The notes under the pieces: generated by a model
Databases searched by the model: none
Seen by the model: only the letters and a program-made list of their open reading frames with translations
Told to the model about the DNA's origin: nothing
Position numbers and translations under genes: made by a program
Assembly: GCA_945893365.1 (NCBI GenBank)
Contig: CAMDED010000024.1
Location: 1 to 63,206 of the forward strand
Reading direction: 5' to 3'
Source of the DNA: Candidatus Sulfopaludibacter sp. SbA3
GTDB taxonomy: Bacteria > Acidobacteriota > Terriglobia > Bryobacterales > Bryobacteraceae
Length of the DNA: 63,206 bases
In this document: one piece after another, positions 18,360 through 28,105 of the stretch
How positions within the stretch are numbered: the stretch's first letter is position 1
Layout of the letters: each line of letters begins with the position of its first letter

Positions 18360-20038
18360 GATGGCCCAATCGCTCCTTCACCCTCAATGATCGTCGTGTA
18401 GCGGCCCGCCGGAACGACGAAACGTTCCACCCTGTGGCTCGGAGCCGGCCAGCGGACCTCCACCCAGTCCACCTTGTCCACCCGCCCAAGGCCCAGAATT
18501 TCCCGAGGGTCATGCGACGACAGATAACTTCCGCCATTGGTTTTCAGGCGCGACCGTTTCACGCCCCCAGCCATCCAGACGATGCGGGCTCCGACGGCGT
18601 CCCGGTTGCAATTCACGCCACGGAGCCGGAGCCCCGCCCAGCCGTTTCCGGCGCCGGTTCGATTTCGCAGCAAAACCGGCGCGGCGCCATTTACGCCGAT
18701 GAGCGCGTCAAGGCGGCCATCATTATCGAAGTCGCCCACGGCGAGCCCGCGGGCCGACAACGGCTTTCCGAATACCGGACCGGCTTCGCCGCTGACATTG
18801 CGCAGCTTTCCTGCCTCCTGATGAAATAGCAGGAGCGGCTCGCGATACTTTACCTGCGAGTTGTACATTTCAACCATGTCGTCCGGATGACCGTTCGCCA
18901 GCATCAGATCGACCGCTCCGTCGTTGTCGTAATCGAAGAACTTGAGCCCCCAGCCGCTCAACATCCGCGTAGCTTGGGCGACACCGTGAGCTTGCGCCTG
19001 ATCGGAAAAAGTCCCGTCTCCGTTATTGCGATAGAGAGAGAACATTTCCCGGTCTATGTTGGCGACGAAGAGGTCCTGCCAGCCATCGCCGTCCAGGTCC
19101 GCGGCGTCGACCCCCATTCCCGAGCGCGCCTTGCCGTCCAGGCTGTAGGCCACTTCCGCGCTCAAGGACGCCTCTTCCCAGCGTCCGCCCCCACGATTCA
19201 GGAAGAGGAAGTTCTGCACGGTGTCGTTGGCGACAAACAGATCCATGCGTCCGTCGTTGTTGACGTCGGCCGCCACCACGCCGAGGGCTTTGCCCAGCGC
19301 CTTCTCGATTTCCGTGCCTATGCTCACCTTGGTAAAGGCGCCGTCTCCGTCGTTGTGAAAGAGGAATGAAGCCGTAGGCCGGAATACCTTCGGAACGCAG
19401 TAGTAGCGGCGCCCCAGCTTGTTGTCGCCGCAGTAGACATGCTTCTCCAGGTTGAACTCGACGAAACTGCATACAAACAGGTCGAGACGGCCATCATTGT
19501 CATAGTCAAACCAGACGGCGCTGGTTGTCCAGCCCGGAAGGGCGAGCCCGGCCTTGGCGGTGACATCGGAAAACGTACCGTCGCCGTTGTTCCTATAAAG
19601 GATGGAGCTTCCGTAGCCAGTGACGAACAGGTCCGCATTGCCGTCGTTATCGTAGTCCCCGACAGCCACGCCCATGCCGAACCCGGCGCCCGGGACGCAA
19701 GCCTTTTGGGTCACGTCGGTGAAAGTGCCGTCGCGATTGTTACGGTAGAGCGCATTGCGGGACGGCTTCTTCGGCTTGTAGAAGTCGCACGGCCCTGAGT
19801 TCACAAGGTAGATATCCATCCAGCCGTCGTTGTCGTAGTCCAGAAAGGCACACCCGGGCCCCAGGGTTTCCGGAAGATACCGCTCGGGCGACATGGCGTT
19901 GTCGTGGGTCCACAGCAGCCCGCTCGACGAGCTCGGAACTTCTTCGAAAAAGGGCGGGGCTGCAACGCCTGTCCGGCACATGCCCGCCGAGCCGAGGAGG
20001 CGAAGAAAGGTGCGCCGCGACTGCGCTAGACTGACCAT
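18353..20038 (-). CDS. FG-GAP/ASPIC-UnbV (CRTAC1-like) protein with Tat signal
   Basis: The N-terminus carries a twin-arginine motif ([13 protein letters not shown]), suggesting export of a folded protein by Tat. FG-GAP repeats run from about residue 65 ([63 protein letters not shown]). A C-terminal ASPIC/UnbV domain is at about 455-550 ([18 protein letters not shown]). It is the first gene of a three-gene minus-strand unit that converges on the plus-strand FG-GAP genes. It is shorter than the plus-strand paralogues and lacks the TPR-like N-terminal region; the two TPR genes behind it may supply that part in trans. Confidence 0.86.
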   Translation of the reverse strand: MVSLAQSRRTFLRLLGSAGMCRTGVAAPPFFEEVPSSSSGLLWTHDNAMSPERYLPETLGPGCAFLDYDNDGWMDIYLVNSGPCDFYKPKKPSRNALYRNNRDGTFTDVTQKACVPGAGFGMGVAVGDYDNDGNADLFVTGYGSSILYRNNGDGTFSDVTAKAGLALPGWTTSAVWFDYDNDGRLDLFVCSFVEFNLEKHVYCGDNKLGRRYYCVPKVFRPTASFLFHNDGDGAFTKVSIGTEIEKALGKALGVVAADVNNDGRMDLFVANDTVQNFLFLNRGGGRWEEASLSAEVAYSLDGKARSGMGVDAADLDGDGWQDLFVANIDREMFSLYRNNGDGTFSDQAQAHGVAQATRMLSGWGLKFFDYDNDGAVDLMLANGHPDDMVEMYNSQVKYREPLLLFHQEAGKLRNVSGEAGPVFGKPLSARGLAVGDFDNDGRLDALIGVNGAAPVLLRNRTGAGNGWAGLRLRGVNCNRDAVGARIVWMAGGVKRSRLKTNGGSYLSSHDPREILGLGRVDKVDWVEVRWPAPSHRVERFVVPAGRYTTIIEGEGAIGPSC

Positions 20039-20105
20039 GGGATGATTCAGCCCACTTTATACCATGTACGACAAGGTCCGGAGAGAGGAGCGACGGGTCG
20101 GACAC

Positions 20106-21131
20106 ATGCGTAGCGTTGCCTGGACGGCCGCATTTCTCGCACTGTTTTCTCAAACCGCGCCGGCCCAGAATCCGCCGGAATCCGCTTACGGAGAGGCTCT
20201 GTCGCAGGCCGAGCGGTTGTTTGCAAACGGCGACCAGGATGGCGTCATTCGACTGCTCGGACCCTGGGTCGCCAAAGACGCGAAGCTGGCCGAAGCCCAG
20301 CACGGACTGGGGCTCGCCTACTATCAGAAGCCCGATTTTCCCAACGCCATACGTCACCTGTCGATGGCATTCCGTCTGGAGCCTGAGAACTCGCCCGCCT
20401 GGCGGCAGACTGTGGGGATCCTTGCCATGGCGTACTACTTCAGCAACCGCGCCCAGGATGCGCTCCCGCTGCTCGAGATGGCATCCGCGTGGAGCACGGA
20501 CAACACCGATTTCCAGTACACGCTGGCGATGGCGTACCTGGCCACGCACGACCGCACCAATGCGCGGCGCACCTTTGCGCGGATCTTCGGCTTGCAACCG
20601 GACAGCCCGCCCGCGTACATTCTGGCGGCCGACCTGATGAGCCAGGAGAAGTACGTGGACGATTCCGAGGCGATGATTCTCGAGGCATTGAAGATACGGC
20701 CCGACCTGCCGCTAATCAGCTACAAGCTTGGGCTCATCGCGCTGACACGCGGCCGCTTTGAAGAGTGCGCCAAGCAGATGCTGAAGGAGCTCGAAACCAA
20801 CCCCGGACACTCGAACGCCTGGCACTACCTGGGGGACGCCTACGTCAAGCTGGGAAAGTTCAACGAAGCCGTTGTGCCGCTCCAGCGGGCCATCTGGCTG
20901 AACCTGCAATCCACGCGGTCTTACCTGCTTTTGGCGAGTGTGTATGCGCAGCAGGAGCGCTATTTCGTGGCGGAGAACACGCTGAAGCGCGTAATCGATA
21001 TGGACCAGCGGAACTACGAAGCCCACTTCCAACTGGCCCGCATTTACCATAAGACGAACCGACCCGAATTGGCCAAGAAGGAAATGGCGGTTGCGAACGA
21101 ACTGCGGGCAGCGGGAGCCGGTCAACAGTAG
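20106..21131 (+). CDS. TPR protein, exported
   Basis: ATG 20106 gives a clean signal peptide (MRSVAWTAAFLALFSQTAPA) and about 341 residues in total; an upstream in-frame ATG at 20064 adds only a charged n-region. The mature part is a run of TPRs (AEAQHGLGLAYYQKPDFPNA, HSNAWHYLGDAYVKLGKFNE, YEAHFQLARIYHKTNRPELA). The gene is divergent from the FG-GAP gene ending at 20038, with a short shared upstream region, which suggests shared control. The role is likely in the same system as the other TPR and FG-GAP proteins; this rests on position only. Confidence 0.82.
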   Translation: MRSVAWTAAFLALFSQTAPAQNPPESAYGEALSQAERLFANGDQDGVIRLLGPWVAKDAKLAEAQHGLGLAYYQKPDFPNAIRHLSMAFRLEPENSPAWRQTVGILAMAYYFSNRAQDALPLLEMASAWSTDNTDFQYTLAMAYLATHDRTNARRTFARIFGLQPDSPPAYILAADLMSQEKYVDDSEAMILEALKIRPDLPLISYKLGLIALTRGRFEECAKQMLKELETNPGHSNAWHYLGDAYVKLGKFNEAVVPLQRAIWLNLQSTRSYLLLASVYAQQERYFVAENTLKRVIDMDQRNYEAHFQLARIYHKTNRPELAKKEMAVANELRAAGAGQQ

Positions 21132-21307
21132 AAAGCTTCGACTCGTTCGTTCCGAATACGCTTAATTGAGTGTGTGTCCATTCCTTGAGGCGATAACCGC
21201 CGAAAACGCCGTAGCGATCCGCCGAAGAGCAGTACGCTTTCAGGGTCGTTGCGCGATTTTCGGGGGCGGCGCTGAAACACGACGCGCCGTAGGCTGCCGT
21301 GCAGAGA

Positions 21308-22321
21308 TCAACGCACTCCATCCCGATGCTGGTGGAACCATTCGATCGCCAGCCGGTCCCGCCGATTGCGGTTGCGAGTGAGAATGTGGTCGTCATTGGC
21401 GAAGATCACCAAGGAATACTCGCGCTTCAGCTCGGTGAGCGCCTCAGCCATCTTCAGGGAGTGGAGCGGCGAGACGTCTTTGTCTTCACCCCCGTGCATA
21501 ATCAAGATGGGCTTGCCAGTCTTGCCGGGCCAACGGATCGCGGACCGGCTTTCGTGAATCCCATCTTTCCTTGACGCGTAATCGGGCCATGTTGCCGCGG
21601 CCAACTTCGCATCGGGGTCCTTCGCCTTCAGGTACTCCACGATATCCGTAATGCCACCCCAGACGGCTACCGCGCGCACGGCGTAGTTGTCGCGCAGCGC
21701 GAAATACGTCATCATTCCGCCTCGCGATTCTCCATACAGGAAAACGTTGCCGGCATCCACGCCCGGCAGGGACTTCACCAACTCGATAGCGTTTCGAAGG
21801 TCATGGAGATCCGCCCCTCCGAGTTCGTCATGCCCTTCCGTTCCATCGCTGCCGCGGAACATGGGCGCGAATACCACAAAGCCCTCGCGTGCGAGCCGGC
21901 GGATCATGGTCAGCAATACGGGAGCCTGATTCCCGACGACAAGGCTGCCCCGAGAAAAAACGATGCCCGGGAGCTTGCTGGTTTGCGTCTTTGGCGAATA
22001 GAGGTAGCCGGAGACGATCACACCCTCACTGCGATAGAGCAGGCGCTCGTAGCGATATTCCGATTCCGCTACCGCTTCCGCGTATTCCGCCGCCGTCGCG
22101 TACCGGGCTATCTGCCGAATCGATTCGAAGGCCGGCAGATCGACCGGCTTTCGCTCAACGATCGGATTCTCCACGGGCTGAGCCATAGAGAGTCCCGCGC
22201 AAAGCAGGGCTGCCGTGACGTTCGTTCGAAAGCTGGGAACAAGAGCGCGACCAAGGGGTTCGCGCGCGGACGAGGGCGTCCGCCCCACAAACTCTATGAC
22301 GGACAGGACACCGCGGTTCAT
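21308..22321 (-). CDS. Secreted alpha/beta hydrolase, prolyl-oligopeptidase/DLH type
   Basis: The protein has the serine nucleophile in the elbow GESRGG (about residue 197), a candidate acid in HGGEDKDV and the catalytic histidine in NDDHIL, in the order expected for alpha/beta hydrolases related to peptidase family S9. A hydrophobic segment (VTAALLCAGLSMAQ) around residues 35-49 could be a signal peptide, though it sits rather far from ATG 22321. The substrate cannot be told from sequence; family members cleave peptides or esters. It stands alone, with its 5' end facing the start of the TonB receptor operon. Confidence 0.8.
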   Translation of the reverse strand: MNRGVLSVIEFVGRTPSSAREPLGRALVPSFRTNVTAALLCAGLSMAQPVENPIVERKPVDLPAFESIRQIARYATAAEYAEAVAESEYRYERLLYRSEGVIVSGYLYSPKTQTSKLPGIVFSRGSLVVGNQAPVLLTMIRRLAREGFVVFAPMFRGSDGTEGHDELGGADLHDLRNAIELVKSLPGVDAGNVFLYGESRGGMMTYFALRDNYAVRAVAVWGGITDIVEYLKAKDPDAKLAAATWPDYASRKDGIHESRSAIRWPGKTGKPILIMHGGEDKDVSPLHSLKMAEALTELKREYSLVIFANDDHILTRNRNRRDRLAIEWFHQHRDGVR

Positions 22322-22446
22322 GATTTGAAGGCGCTCCCTTTCGGCGGTCTCTCAGTTTCAGGTCTATATACGTTCCAACAACGAGCCCGTTGCACGAAAT
22401 CGCTGTTTTTCTAATGGAGTCAATTCCTCAATTCTCAATCCGCCTA

Positions 22447-22475
22447 TTGACACCAGCACAGCGGCATGATATAAA
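22447..22475 (+). promoter_or_regulatory. Sigma-70 promoter of the TonB receptor operon
   Basis: TTGACA at 22447-22452 and TATAAA at 22470-22475 are separated by 17 bp. A purine-rich ribosome site (AAAGGA, about 22510-22515) lies before ATG 22526. This is one of the two best promoter matches in the window. Confidence 0.75.
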
Positions 22476-22525
22476 AATTCCACGAATCGATCTGTGTCGA
22501 CTCGATTCGAAAGGATGCTGAATCG

Positions 22526-25500
22526 ATGACACTGAGCAAGAGCCGAATTTCGCTAATAATCCTCGCTGCAATGTTCGTGGCGCCTGTCGCGGCTTTCGCG
22601 CAGGCGACCGCAAGTTCCAGCCTGTTTGGAACCATTACCGACCCGGGAGGCGCCCCGGTACCCGACGCCGAAGTTAAGATCACGGCGGAGGGGACGAACG
22701 CCGAACGAGTGGTGAAGACCAACAATGAGGGGAATTTTGTGGCCCCTCAACTGCCCTTTGGCACCTACAGCATTCAGGTCACGAAGCAAGGGTTCAATGT
22801 CGCCAAGGTGGCTGGAATCGTGATTCGGACCAATGAAACGGTTCGCCGGAGTTTCCAGTTGGAGATCGGATCGGTGGCGACGTCCGTGGATGTGTCGGCG
22901 AAAGGCGACTTGACCAACACCTACACGGCGCAATTGTCCCAGACCGTGGATCAGCGGCGCGTCGTCGAACTACCGCTCAACGGGCGGGATGTGACCCAGC
23001 TTTCGCTGCTCGTGGCAGGCGCTACGGTGACCGACGCCTCTACGGCGTTCTATGCGGGCACTTCCGGTTTCGACACGACCACCGCGGTGATCAACGGGAA
23101 TCGCACGCAAAGCAATACCTATCTGCTCGACGGCATGGGCAACCAGTTCATGGAGCGGAGAGTCGCCAACATCTACCCGAACCCGGACGCGGTAGAGGAG
23201 TTCACACTGAACACCTCGCAGTACTCAGCCGAGATGGGCGGCAATCCGGGCGGCCAATTGAGCGCGGTCACCAAGAAGGGCACCAACCAGCTTCACGGGT
23301 CTGTGTTCGAGTTCGTGCGCAACGGGTATTTCAATGCGCGGAACGCCTTGGATACGCGCGGCAAGAACGACGGCCTCAAGCGGAACCAATACGGATGGGC
23401 GGTAGGGGGTCCCTTGTACATCCCCAAGATCATCGACGGCCGGAACAGGTTCTTCTGGATGAACTCGTATCAGAGCACTCCGGTTCGTCTGCCCGGCACA
23501 CCTGGGTTCCACCAGAGTTGGACGAGGAGGGAGAAAGACGGGGACTTCGGCGAGCATCTGACCGGCAGAACAAGACAGGTACCTTCGCCGCTATGCAACG
23601 GATCGCAACTGACCGTCGATACCGGCACCATTTTCGATCCGCGGACAGCCAACTCGGCCTGCGGATCGCTGGGTAACCCATTTCCCTCAAACATGATTCC
23701 CCGTACTCTTCTCGATCCGGTGATGGGAAGCATTCTGGCCAAGCACACGCCGGACTCTCCCGCACTGGGGACGCTGATCCCCCATTTTATTCCCGCAGGC
23801 ACCGACCAGTGGCAGATCGTCAATCGCGGCGACGCCATCCTGGGCAGGCACAACATCATGGGGCGCTACATCTACGGCAATAAGTTCGGGGCTTCGTTCA
23901 ACGATCCGAAGGACGCACTGTGGAACGTCGGAATCAACGATGGCGGGAATACGACGAAAGCCATCTCCTGGGCCGTCACCGAAACGTGGACCGTGTCGCC
24001 GGGGCTGCTGATCACCGGCGGGTTCGGGTACATGAAGAACCCCTTCGCGCTCACGCCTCACCCATTCCTGACGTCGTGGTCCGCGCACGGCTCCGACATC
24101 AAAAACGATGCCGGTTGCCAGGATCTGAATTTCAGCGTGGCCGGCCGCGACGGAATTCGAGTTTGGGATCGATGCAGCGCCAAGGATACGCACTCGTGGG
24201 AAATAAACTCCGCCGTAAAGTGGGTTCGCAATAAGCATGATGTCGCTATAGGCGGCGTCTATTCGAAGCACATGAACGCGAACCCGAATGAGCCTGCCCT
24301 TCAGAGTGGCGGCGGCTTCTCCTTTACCAACGCCTTTACCGGAATCGCCGCAGCCGACGCCGTCATGGGCCTGGCGTCGAACTACACGGCTGGTAATTTC
24401 GGACCGATCACGCTGGCCAAGAGCTACCGTGTCCTCGCGGGCCTGTACATCAACGACAATTTCCGCGTCACTCGCAAGCTGACCTTGAATCTGGGCCTTC
24501 GCTGGGATCCGGGTACTCACTCCCGCGACGCCATCCGCTCCGATGGCACGCGCTGGCAGTCGTGGATCTACCATGGGAAGCAGTCGCAGCGTTATACGAA
24601 AGCTCCTCCAGGGATACTGTACTGGGGAGACCCGGGGACGCCGGACGCGAACGCCTTTGCGAGGCTGAATCAATTCGCACCCAGGTTTGGATTTGCGCTT
24701 GATCCCAAAGGCGACGGCAAATGGGCCATTCGAGGCGGCATTGGCGGATATTTCGGCCAGATGCAGGCCGGCGGTTTCGCTCTGGGAGGCGCGGGTACCG
24801 CCGCACCCCCATATCCTTCGGGTGGTATTTCGATCGTGAATCCGGTCAGCGTGAAGAATCCGTGGCTCACCGCTCCTTTTAACGGCACGGTGGGGATTCC
24901 CATCGGTGTCCCGGCGAAAGACGTAACTGTCGATCTCCCGTTCCCGTCCCAGTGGGCGTACGACCCCTATGCCAAGAACCCGAACACCTGGAACTGGAGT
25001 CTGACGGTCGAGCGGAACATGGGTGGCGATGTGCTGCTGCGCGGCGCGTACGTCGCCAGCCGGGGCACCCATCTGATCGGCGGCTACGAGGAGAATTTGC
25101 CTCAGTTCATACCCGGCGCCTCGAGTCTCGCGAACCGGCAGGATCGCCGGGCGGATCCGAAATTCCAATCCATCAATATCAGTACCGGAATTGCGGATTC
25201 CTATTACCATTCTCTACAAGTCACCGCAGAGAAGCGCTACTCCAGAGGTTTGACGTTCGTGGCGAACTATACCCTGTCGAAATCGATCGACACCGGTTCG
25301 AACGACATCGGCTGGGGCGGCGCGTTCGGCAACCAGGATCCCCGCGGACCGTGGTTCAATCGCGGGTTGGCGGAATTTGACCGAACCCATGTGGTGAACT
25401 CCTCGGTCGTTTGGGATCTTCCCAAGCTGACGCAGGGAAATCCCGCCCTTAGGGCAATCGCCAGCAATTGGCAGATGTCCGGGATCGTGCTCTTGAGGAG

Positions 25501-25930
25501 CGGAAGCCCCTACACGCCTACATCCTCTTTGGGCAATTCGCTGTCGCCCGGTTACAGCAGCGTGGACAGGGCCGATGTTGTACCCGGCGTCAATTGGAAA
25601 CTGGACGGCCTTAACAGAGACCAGCAGATCAACGTCGGCTACTTCAACCAGAAAGGTTTCCAAAGTACGGCCCTTGGAACTCGCGGAACTGCCGGGCGCG
25701 GCATCATCCGAGGACCCGGATATGCCAGCAACGACTTCATGTTCGGGAGGATCTTTCCGATTCGCGAACAGGTGCGAATACAATTCCGGGCCGAGCTGTT
25801 CAACGCCTTCAACCGCGTTAATCTGAGATCGCCTGTCATGGACGTGGACAACCTCAACTTTGGAAAGCTGCGGCAAGGCGGAGCGGCGGACCCGCGCATC
25901 ATGCAGTTTGGTTTGAAGTTCCTTTTCTAA
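22526..25930 (+). CDS. TonB-dependent receptor with carboxypeptidase-regulatory domain (Oar-like)
   Basis: The 1134-residue protein has a signal peptide (about 1-26), a carboxypeptidase regulatory-like beta-sandwich (about 30-110; LFGTITDPGGAPVPDAEVKI) and a plug domain (about 125-235; VVELPLNGRDVTQLS, then TYLLDGM). A long outer-membrane barrel follows, ending in an aromatic residue (GLKFLF). Such receptors are greatly expanded in Solibacter-type acidobacteria and are thought to import or bind large substrates with TonB-ExbBD energy. The substrate is unknown. It is the first gene of a five-gene unit: 22 bp separate it from the DUF1549/DUF1553 gene, and the downstream genes are similarly close or overlapping. 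Confidence 0.92.
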   Translation: MTLSKSRISLIILAAMFVAPVAAFAQATASSSLFGTITDPGGAPVPDAEVKITAEGTNAERVVKTNNEGNFVAPQLPFGTYSIQVTKQGFNVAKVAGIVIRTNETVRRSFQLEIGSVATSVDVSAKGDLTNTYTAQLSQTVDQRRVVELPLNGRDVTQLSLLVAGATVTDASTAFYAGTSGFDTTTAVINGNRTQSNTYLLDGMGNQFMERRVANIYPNPDAVEEFTLNTSQYSAEMGGNPGGQLSAVTKKGTNQLHGSVFEFVRNGYFNARNALDTRGKNDGLKRNQYGWAVGGPLYIPKIIDGRNRFFWMNSYQSTPVRLPGTPGFHQSWTRREKDGDFGEHLTGRTRQVPSPLCNGSQLTVDTGTIFDPRTANSACGSLGNPFPSNMIPRTLLDPVMGSILAKHTPDSPALGTLIPHFIPAGTDQWQIVNRGDAILGRHNIMGRYIYGNKFGASFNDPKDALWNVGINDGGNTTKAISWAVTETWTVSPGLLITGGFGYMKNPFALTPHPFLTSWSAHGSDIKNDAGCQDLNFSVAGRDGIRVWDRCSAKDTHSWEINSAVKWVRNKHDVAIGGVYSKHMNANPNEPALQSGGGFSFTNAFTGIAAADAVMGLASNYTAGNFGPITLAKSYRVLAGLYINDNFRVTRKLTLNLGLRWDPGTHSRDAIRSDGTRWQSWIYHGKQSQRYTKAPPGILYWGDPGTPDANAFARLNQFAPRFGFALDPKGDGKWAIRGGIGGYFGQMQAGGFALGGAGTAAPPYPSGGISIVNPVSVKNPWLTAPFNGTVGIPIGVPAKDVTVDLPFPSQWAYDPYAKNPNTWNWSLTVERNMGGDVLLRGAYVASRGTHLIGGYEENLPQFIPGASSLANRQDRRADPKFQSINISTGIADSYYHSLQVTAEKRYSRGLTFVANYTLSKSIDTGSNDIGWGGAFGNQDPRGPWFNRGLAEFDRTHVVNSSVVWDLPKLTQGNPALRAIASNWQMSGIVLLRSGSPYTPTSSLGNSLSPGYSSVDRADVVPGVNWKLDGLNRDQQINVGYFNQKGFQSTALGTRGTAGRGIIRGPGYASNDFMFGRIFPIREQVRIQFRAELFNAFNRVNLRSPVMDVDNLNFGKLRQGGAADPRIMQFGLKFLF

Positions 25931-25952
25931 CACGGCACAATGCGATAAGACA

Positions 25953-28094
25953 TTGATTCGAAGCTACGTAACCGTGTTCTGCTTGGGCGCCGGCCTGCTG
26001 CCGGCTCAGTCGGCGCCCGGCTTTCGCAATGACATCCAGCCGGTTCTCACCAAGCTGGGGTGCAACTCCGGCGCGTGCCATGGGTCTCAGTATGGCCGGG
26101 GTGGATTCAAGCTTTCGCTGTTGGGCTTTGACGCTGAAGCCGACTACGAAGCGATTGTCAAAGACCTGAAGGGCCGCCGGGTCGATCTCGAATCGCCCGC
26201 GGAAAGCCTCATCCTCCGCAAACCCTCCATGGCGATACCGCACGGCGGCGGCCGCCGGTTTGCCGCCAATTCCGCTACTTACAACATGCTCCTTTCGTGG
26301 ATCTCCTCGGGCGTTCGACCGCCGTTAGCGGCCGATCCGATGCTGGTTTCGGTCGACATCGCTCCGGCGGCGCAGACCTTGGCGGCGGGCCAGCGGATCG
26401 GGATTCGCGCGACGGCCCGCTACAACGACGGATCCACTCGCGACGTCACGGCGCTGGCGCGGCTCGAGGTGTTGAACGATTCGGTAGCTGAGATCTCGCC
26501 GGACGCCGTGGTGACGGCAAAGGCCGGCGGGCGCGCGGCCGTTCTGGCGCGCTATATGGGCCGCTCCGCCGTTGCAAACTTGCTGGTTCCCTATGCGCAC
26601 CCCACGTCTCTCAATGGTTTTCAGCCTAACAACTATATCGATGAGATCGTGGCGGGCAAGTGGAAGCAATTGGGTCTCGAACCCACGCGGCTCTCGACCG
26701 ACGCGCAGTTTTTGCGCCGCGTTTCGCTCGACCTCAGCGGGGTGTTGCCGAAGGAGGAAGAGATTCGCGCGTTTGTTGCCGATACCTCCGCCGACAAACG
26801 CGCCCGCATGATCGACCGCTTACTCGATCGGCCGGAGTATATCGATTTCTGGACTCTGCGTTGGGGCGATCTTCTGCGCGTGACGCGCAACGGAATGGGC
26901 GAGAAGGCGATGTGGAATTTTCACCGCTGGCTCAACCGTTCGATGCGGGAGAACCGCCCGGTCGACGAAATGGTGCGCGAGATCCTGTTGGCTCGCGGCC
27001 AGCCGAACAGCCAGGATGCGGCAGCCTTTTACCGCATGACGCGGTCGCCCGAGGAAGCGGCGGAAGCGGTGAGCATCGCCTTCATGGGCCTGCGCCTCGG
27101 CTGCGCCAAGTGCCATCAGCATCCGTTCGAAAAATGGAGTCAAGCCGACTACTACGGCCTGGCGGCATTCTTCGCCAGAATCGATTCCAAGCCCGACAGC
27201 GACTACGGCGGCTCCACCTTGCGCCTGAAGCCGACCGGTTTCGTGCGCCACCCGAAGACCCAGCAGGTAGTGCGGCCCGCGATCCCCGACGGCGACAACT
27301 TTCCCTACGAAGGGGACCCCCGCCGGCAATTGGCCGCATGGCTGACGGGGAAGAGCAATCCGTGGCTTGCCCGTAATTTTGTGAATCGCTATTGGGGCTA
27401 TATGATGGGGCGGGGCCTGATCGAGCCGATGGATGATATTCGCGACACGAATCCAGCCTCGATTCCCGAAGTTCTGCAGGCTCTTGAAAAAGACTTTCGC
27501 GACCACGGCTTCGACCAGAAACACATGCTTCGGACCATCGCGAACTCAAGGGTGTACCAGCTCGATTCCACCCCCGGCGAGCAGTCGCCACGCGACAACA
27601 TGTTTTACACGTATTACGCTCCCAAGCGCCTCGGCGCCGAGCAGTTGCTCGATGCTCTGACCACGGCCACGAACACGCAGGAGAAGTACCCGGGCCTGCC
27701 GCAAGGGATCCGGCCCATTCAGCTTCCGGATCCGGAAGTGACATCGGAGTTTCTGGACACCTTCGGGCGTCCGCGCCGCCTCGTTCCCTGCGAGTGCTCA
27801 CGCAGCAACGAAAGCAACGTCACGCAGGCCCTGCACTTGATGAACAGCGACTTTGTGCAGGACAAAATCGCCTCGCCGGGCGGCCGCGTGGCCAATCTGT
27901 TTGCGTTGGTACCCACGGACCAGGCCGTTGTGAATCTCTACTACGCGACCGTGAGCCGGCCGCCCTCCGAGACCGAGACATTGGCGGCCGATGCGCTGAT
28001 CCGCCAACGCCCTGAGGGCCCGGCGCGCAAGAAGGTACTGGAAGACGTGCTGTGGACGCTGTTGAACTCGCGCGAGTTTCTGTTCAATCATTGA
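25953..28094 (+). CDS. DUF1549/DUF1553 protein with possible c-type haem motif
   Basis: The signal peptide is about residues 1-20. Residues 37-43 read CNSGACH, a CXXXXCH spacing known from cytochromes c3. A bacterial Ig-like region (about 125-215) precedes DUF1549 (about 225-430; RVSLDLSGVLPKEEEIRAF, GLRLGCAKCHQHPFEKW) and DUF1553 (about 450-700; NRYWGYMMGRGLIEP). Note a second motif, CAKCHQHP, with standard CXXCH spacing. These domains are typical of planctomycete and acidobacterial exported proteins, always close to DUF1501 genes; their reaction is unknown. The start is a TTG at 25953; the nearby ATG at 25940 meets a stop after one codon. Position and spacing place it in the receptor operon. 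Confidence 0.88.
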   Translation: MIRSYVTVFCLGAGLLPAQSAPGFRNDIQPVLTKLGCNSGACHGSQYGRGGFKLSLLGFDAEADYEAIVKDLKGRRVDLESPAESLILRKPSMAIPHGGGRRFAANSATYNMLLSWISSGVRPPLAADPMLVSVDIAPAAQTLAAGQRIGIRATARYNDGSTRDVTALARLEVLNDSVAEISPDAVVTAKAGGRAAVLARYMGRSAVANLLVPYAHPTSLNGFQPNNYIDEIVAGKWKQLGLEPTRLSTDAQFLRRVSLDLSGVLPKEEEIRAFVADTSADKRARMIDRLLDRPEYIDFWTLRWGDLLRVTRNGMGEKAMWNFHRWLNRSMRENRPVDEMVREILLARGQPNSQDAAAFYRMTRSPEEAAEAVSIAFMGLRLGCAKCHQHPFEKWSQADYYGLAAFFARIDSKPDSDYGGSTLRLKPTGFVRHPKTQQVVRPAIPDGDNFPYEGDPRRQLAAWLTGKSNPWLARNFVNRYWGYMMGRGLIEPMDDIRDTNPASIPEVLQALEKDFRDHGFDQKHMLRTIANSRVYQLDSTPGEQSPRDNMFYTYYAPKRLGAEQLLDALTTATNTQEKYPGLPQGIRPIQLPDPEVTSEFLDTFGRPRRLVPCECSRSNESNVTQALHLMNSDFVQDKIASPGGRVANLFALVPTDQAVVNLYYATVSRPPSETETLAADALIRQRPEGPARKKVLEDVLWTLLNSREFLFNH

Positions 28095-28105
28095 GAGAGG
28101 TCACC

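Noticed and set aside
23687-25210. Open frame of 507 codons on the minus strand
   Set aside because: It is antisense to the TonB receptor barrel, has no family features and arises from high third-position GC.
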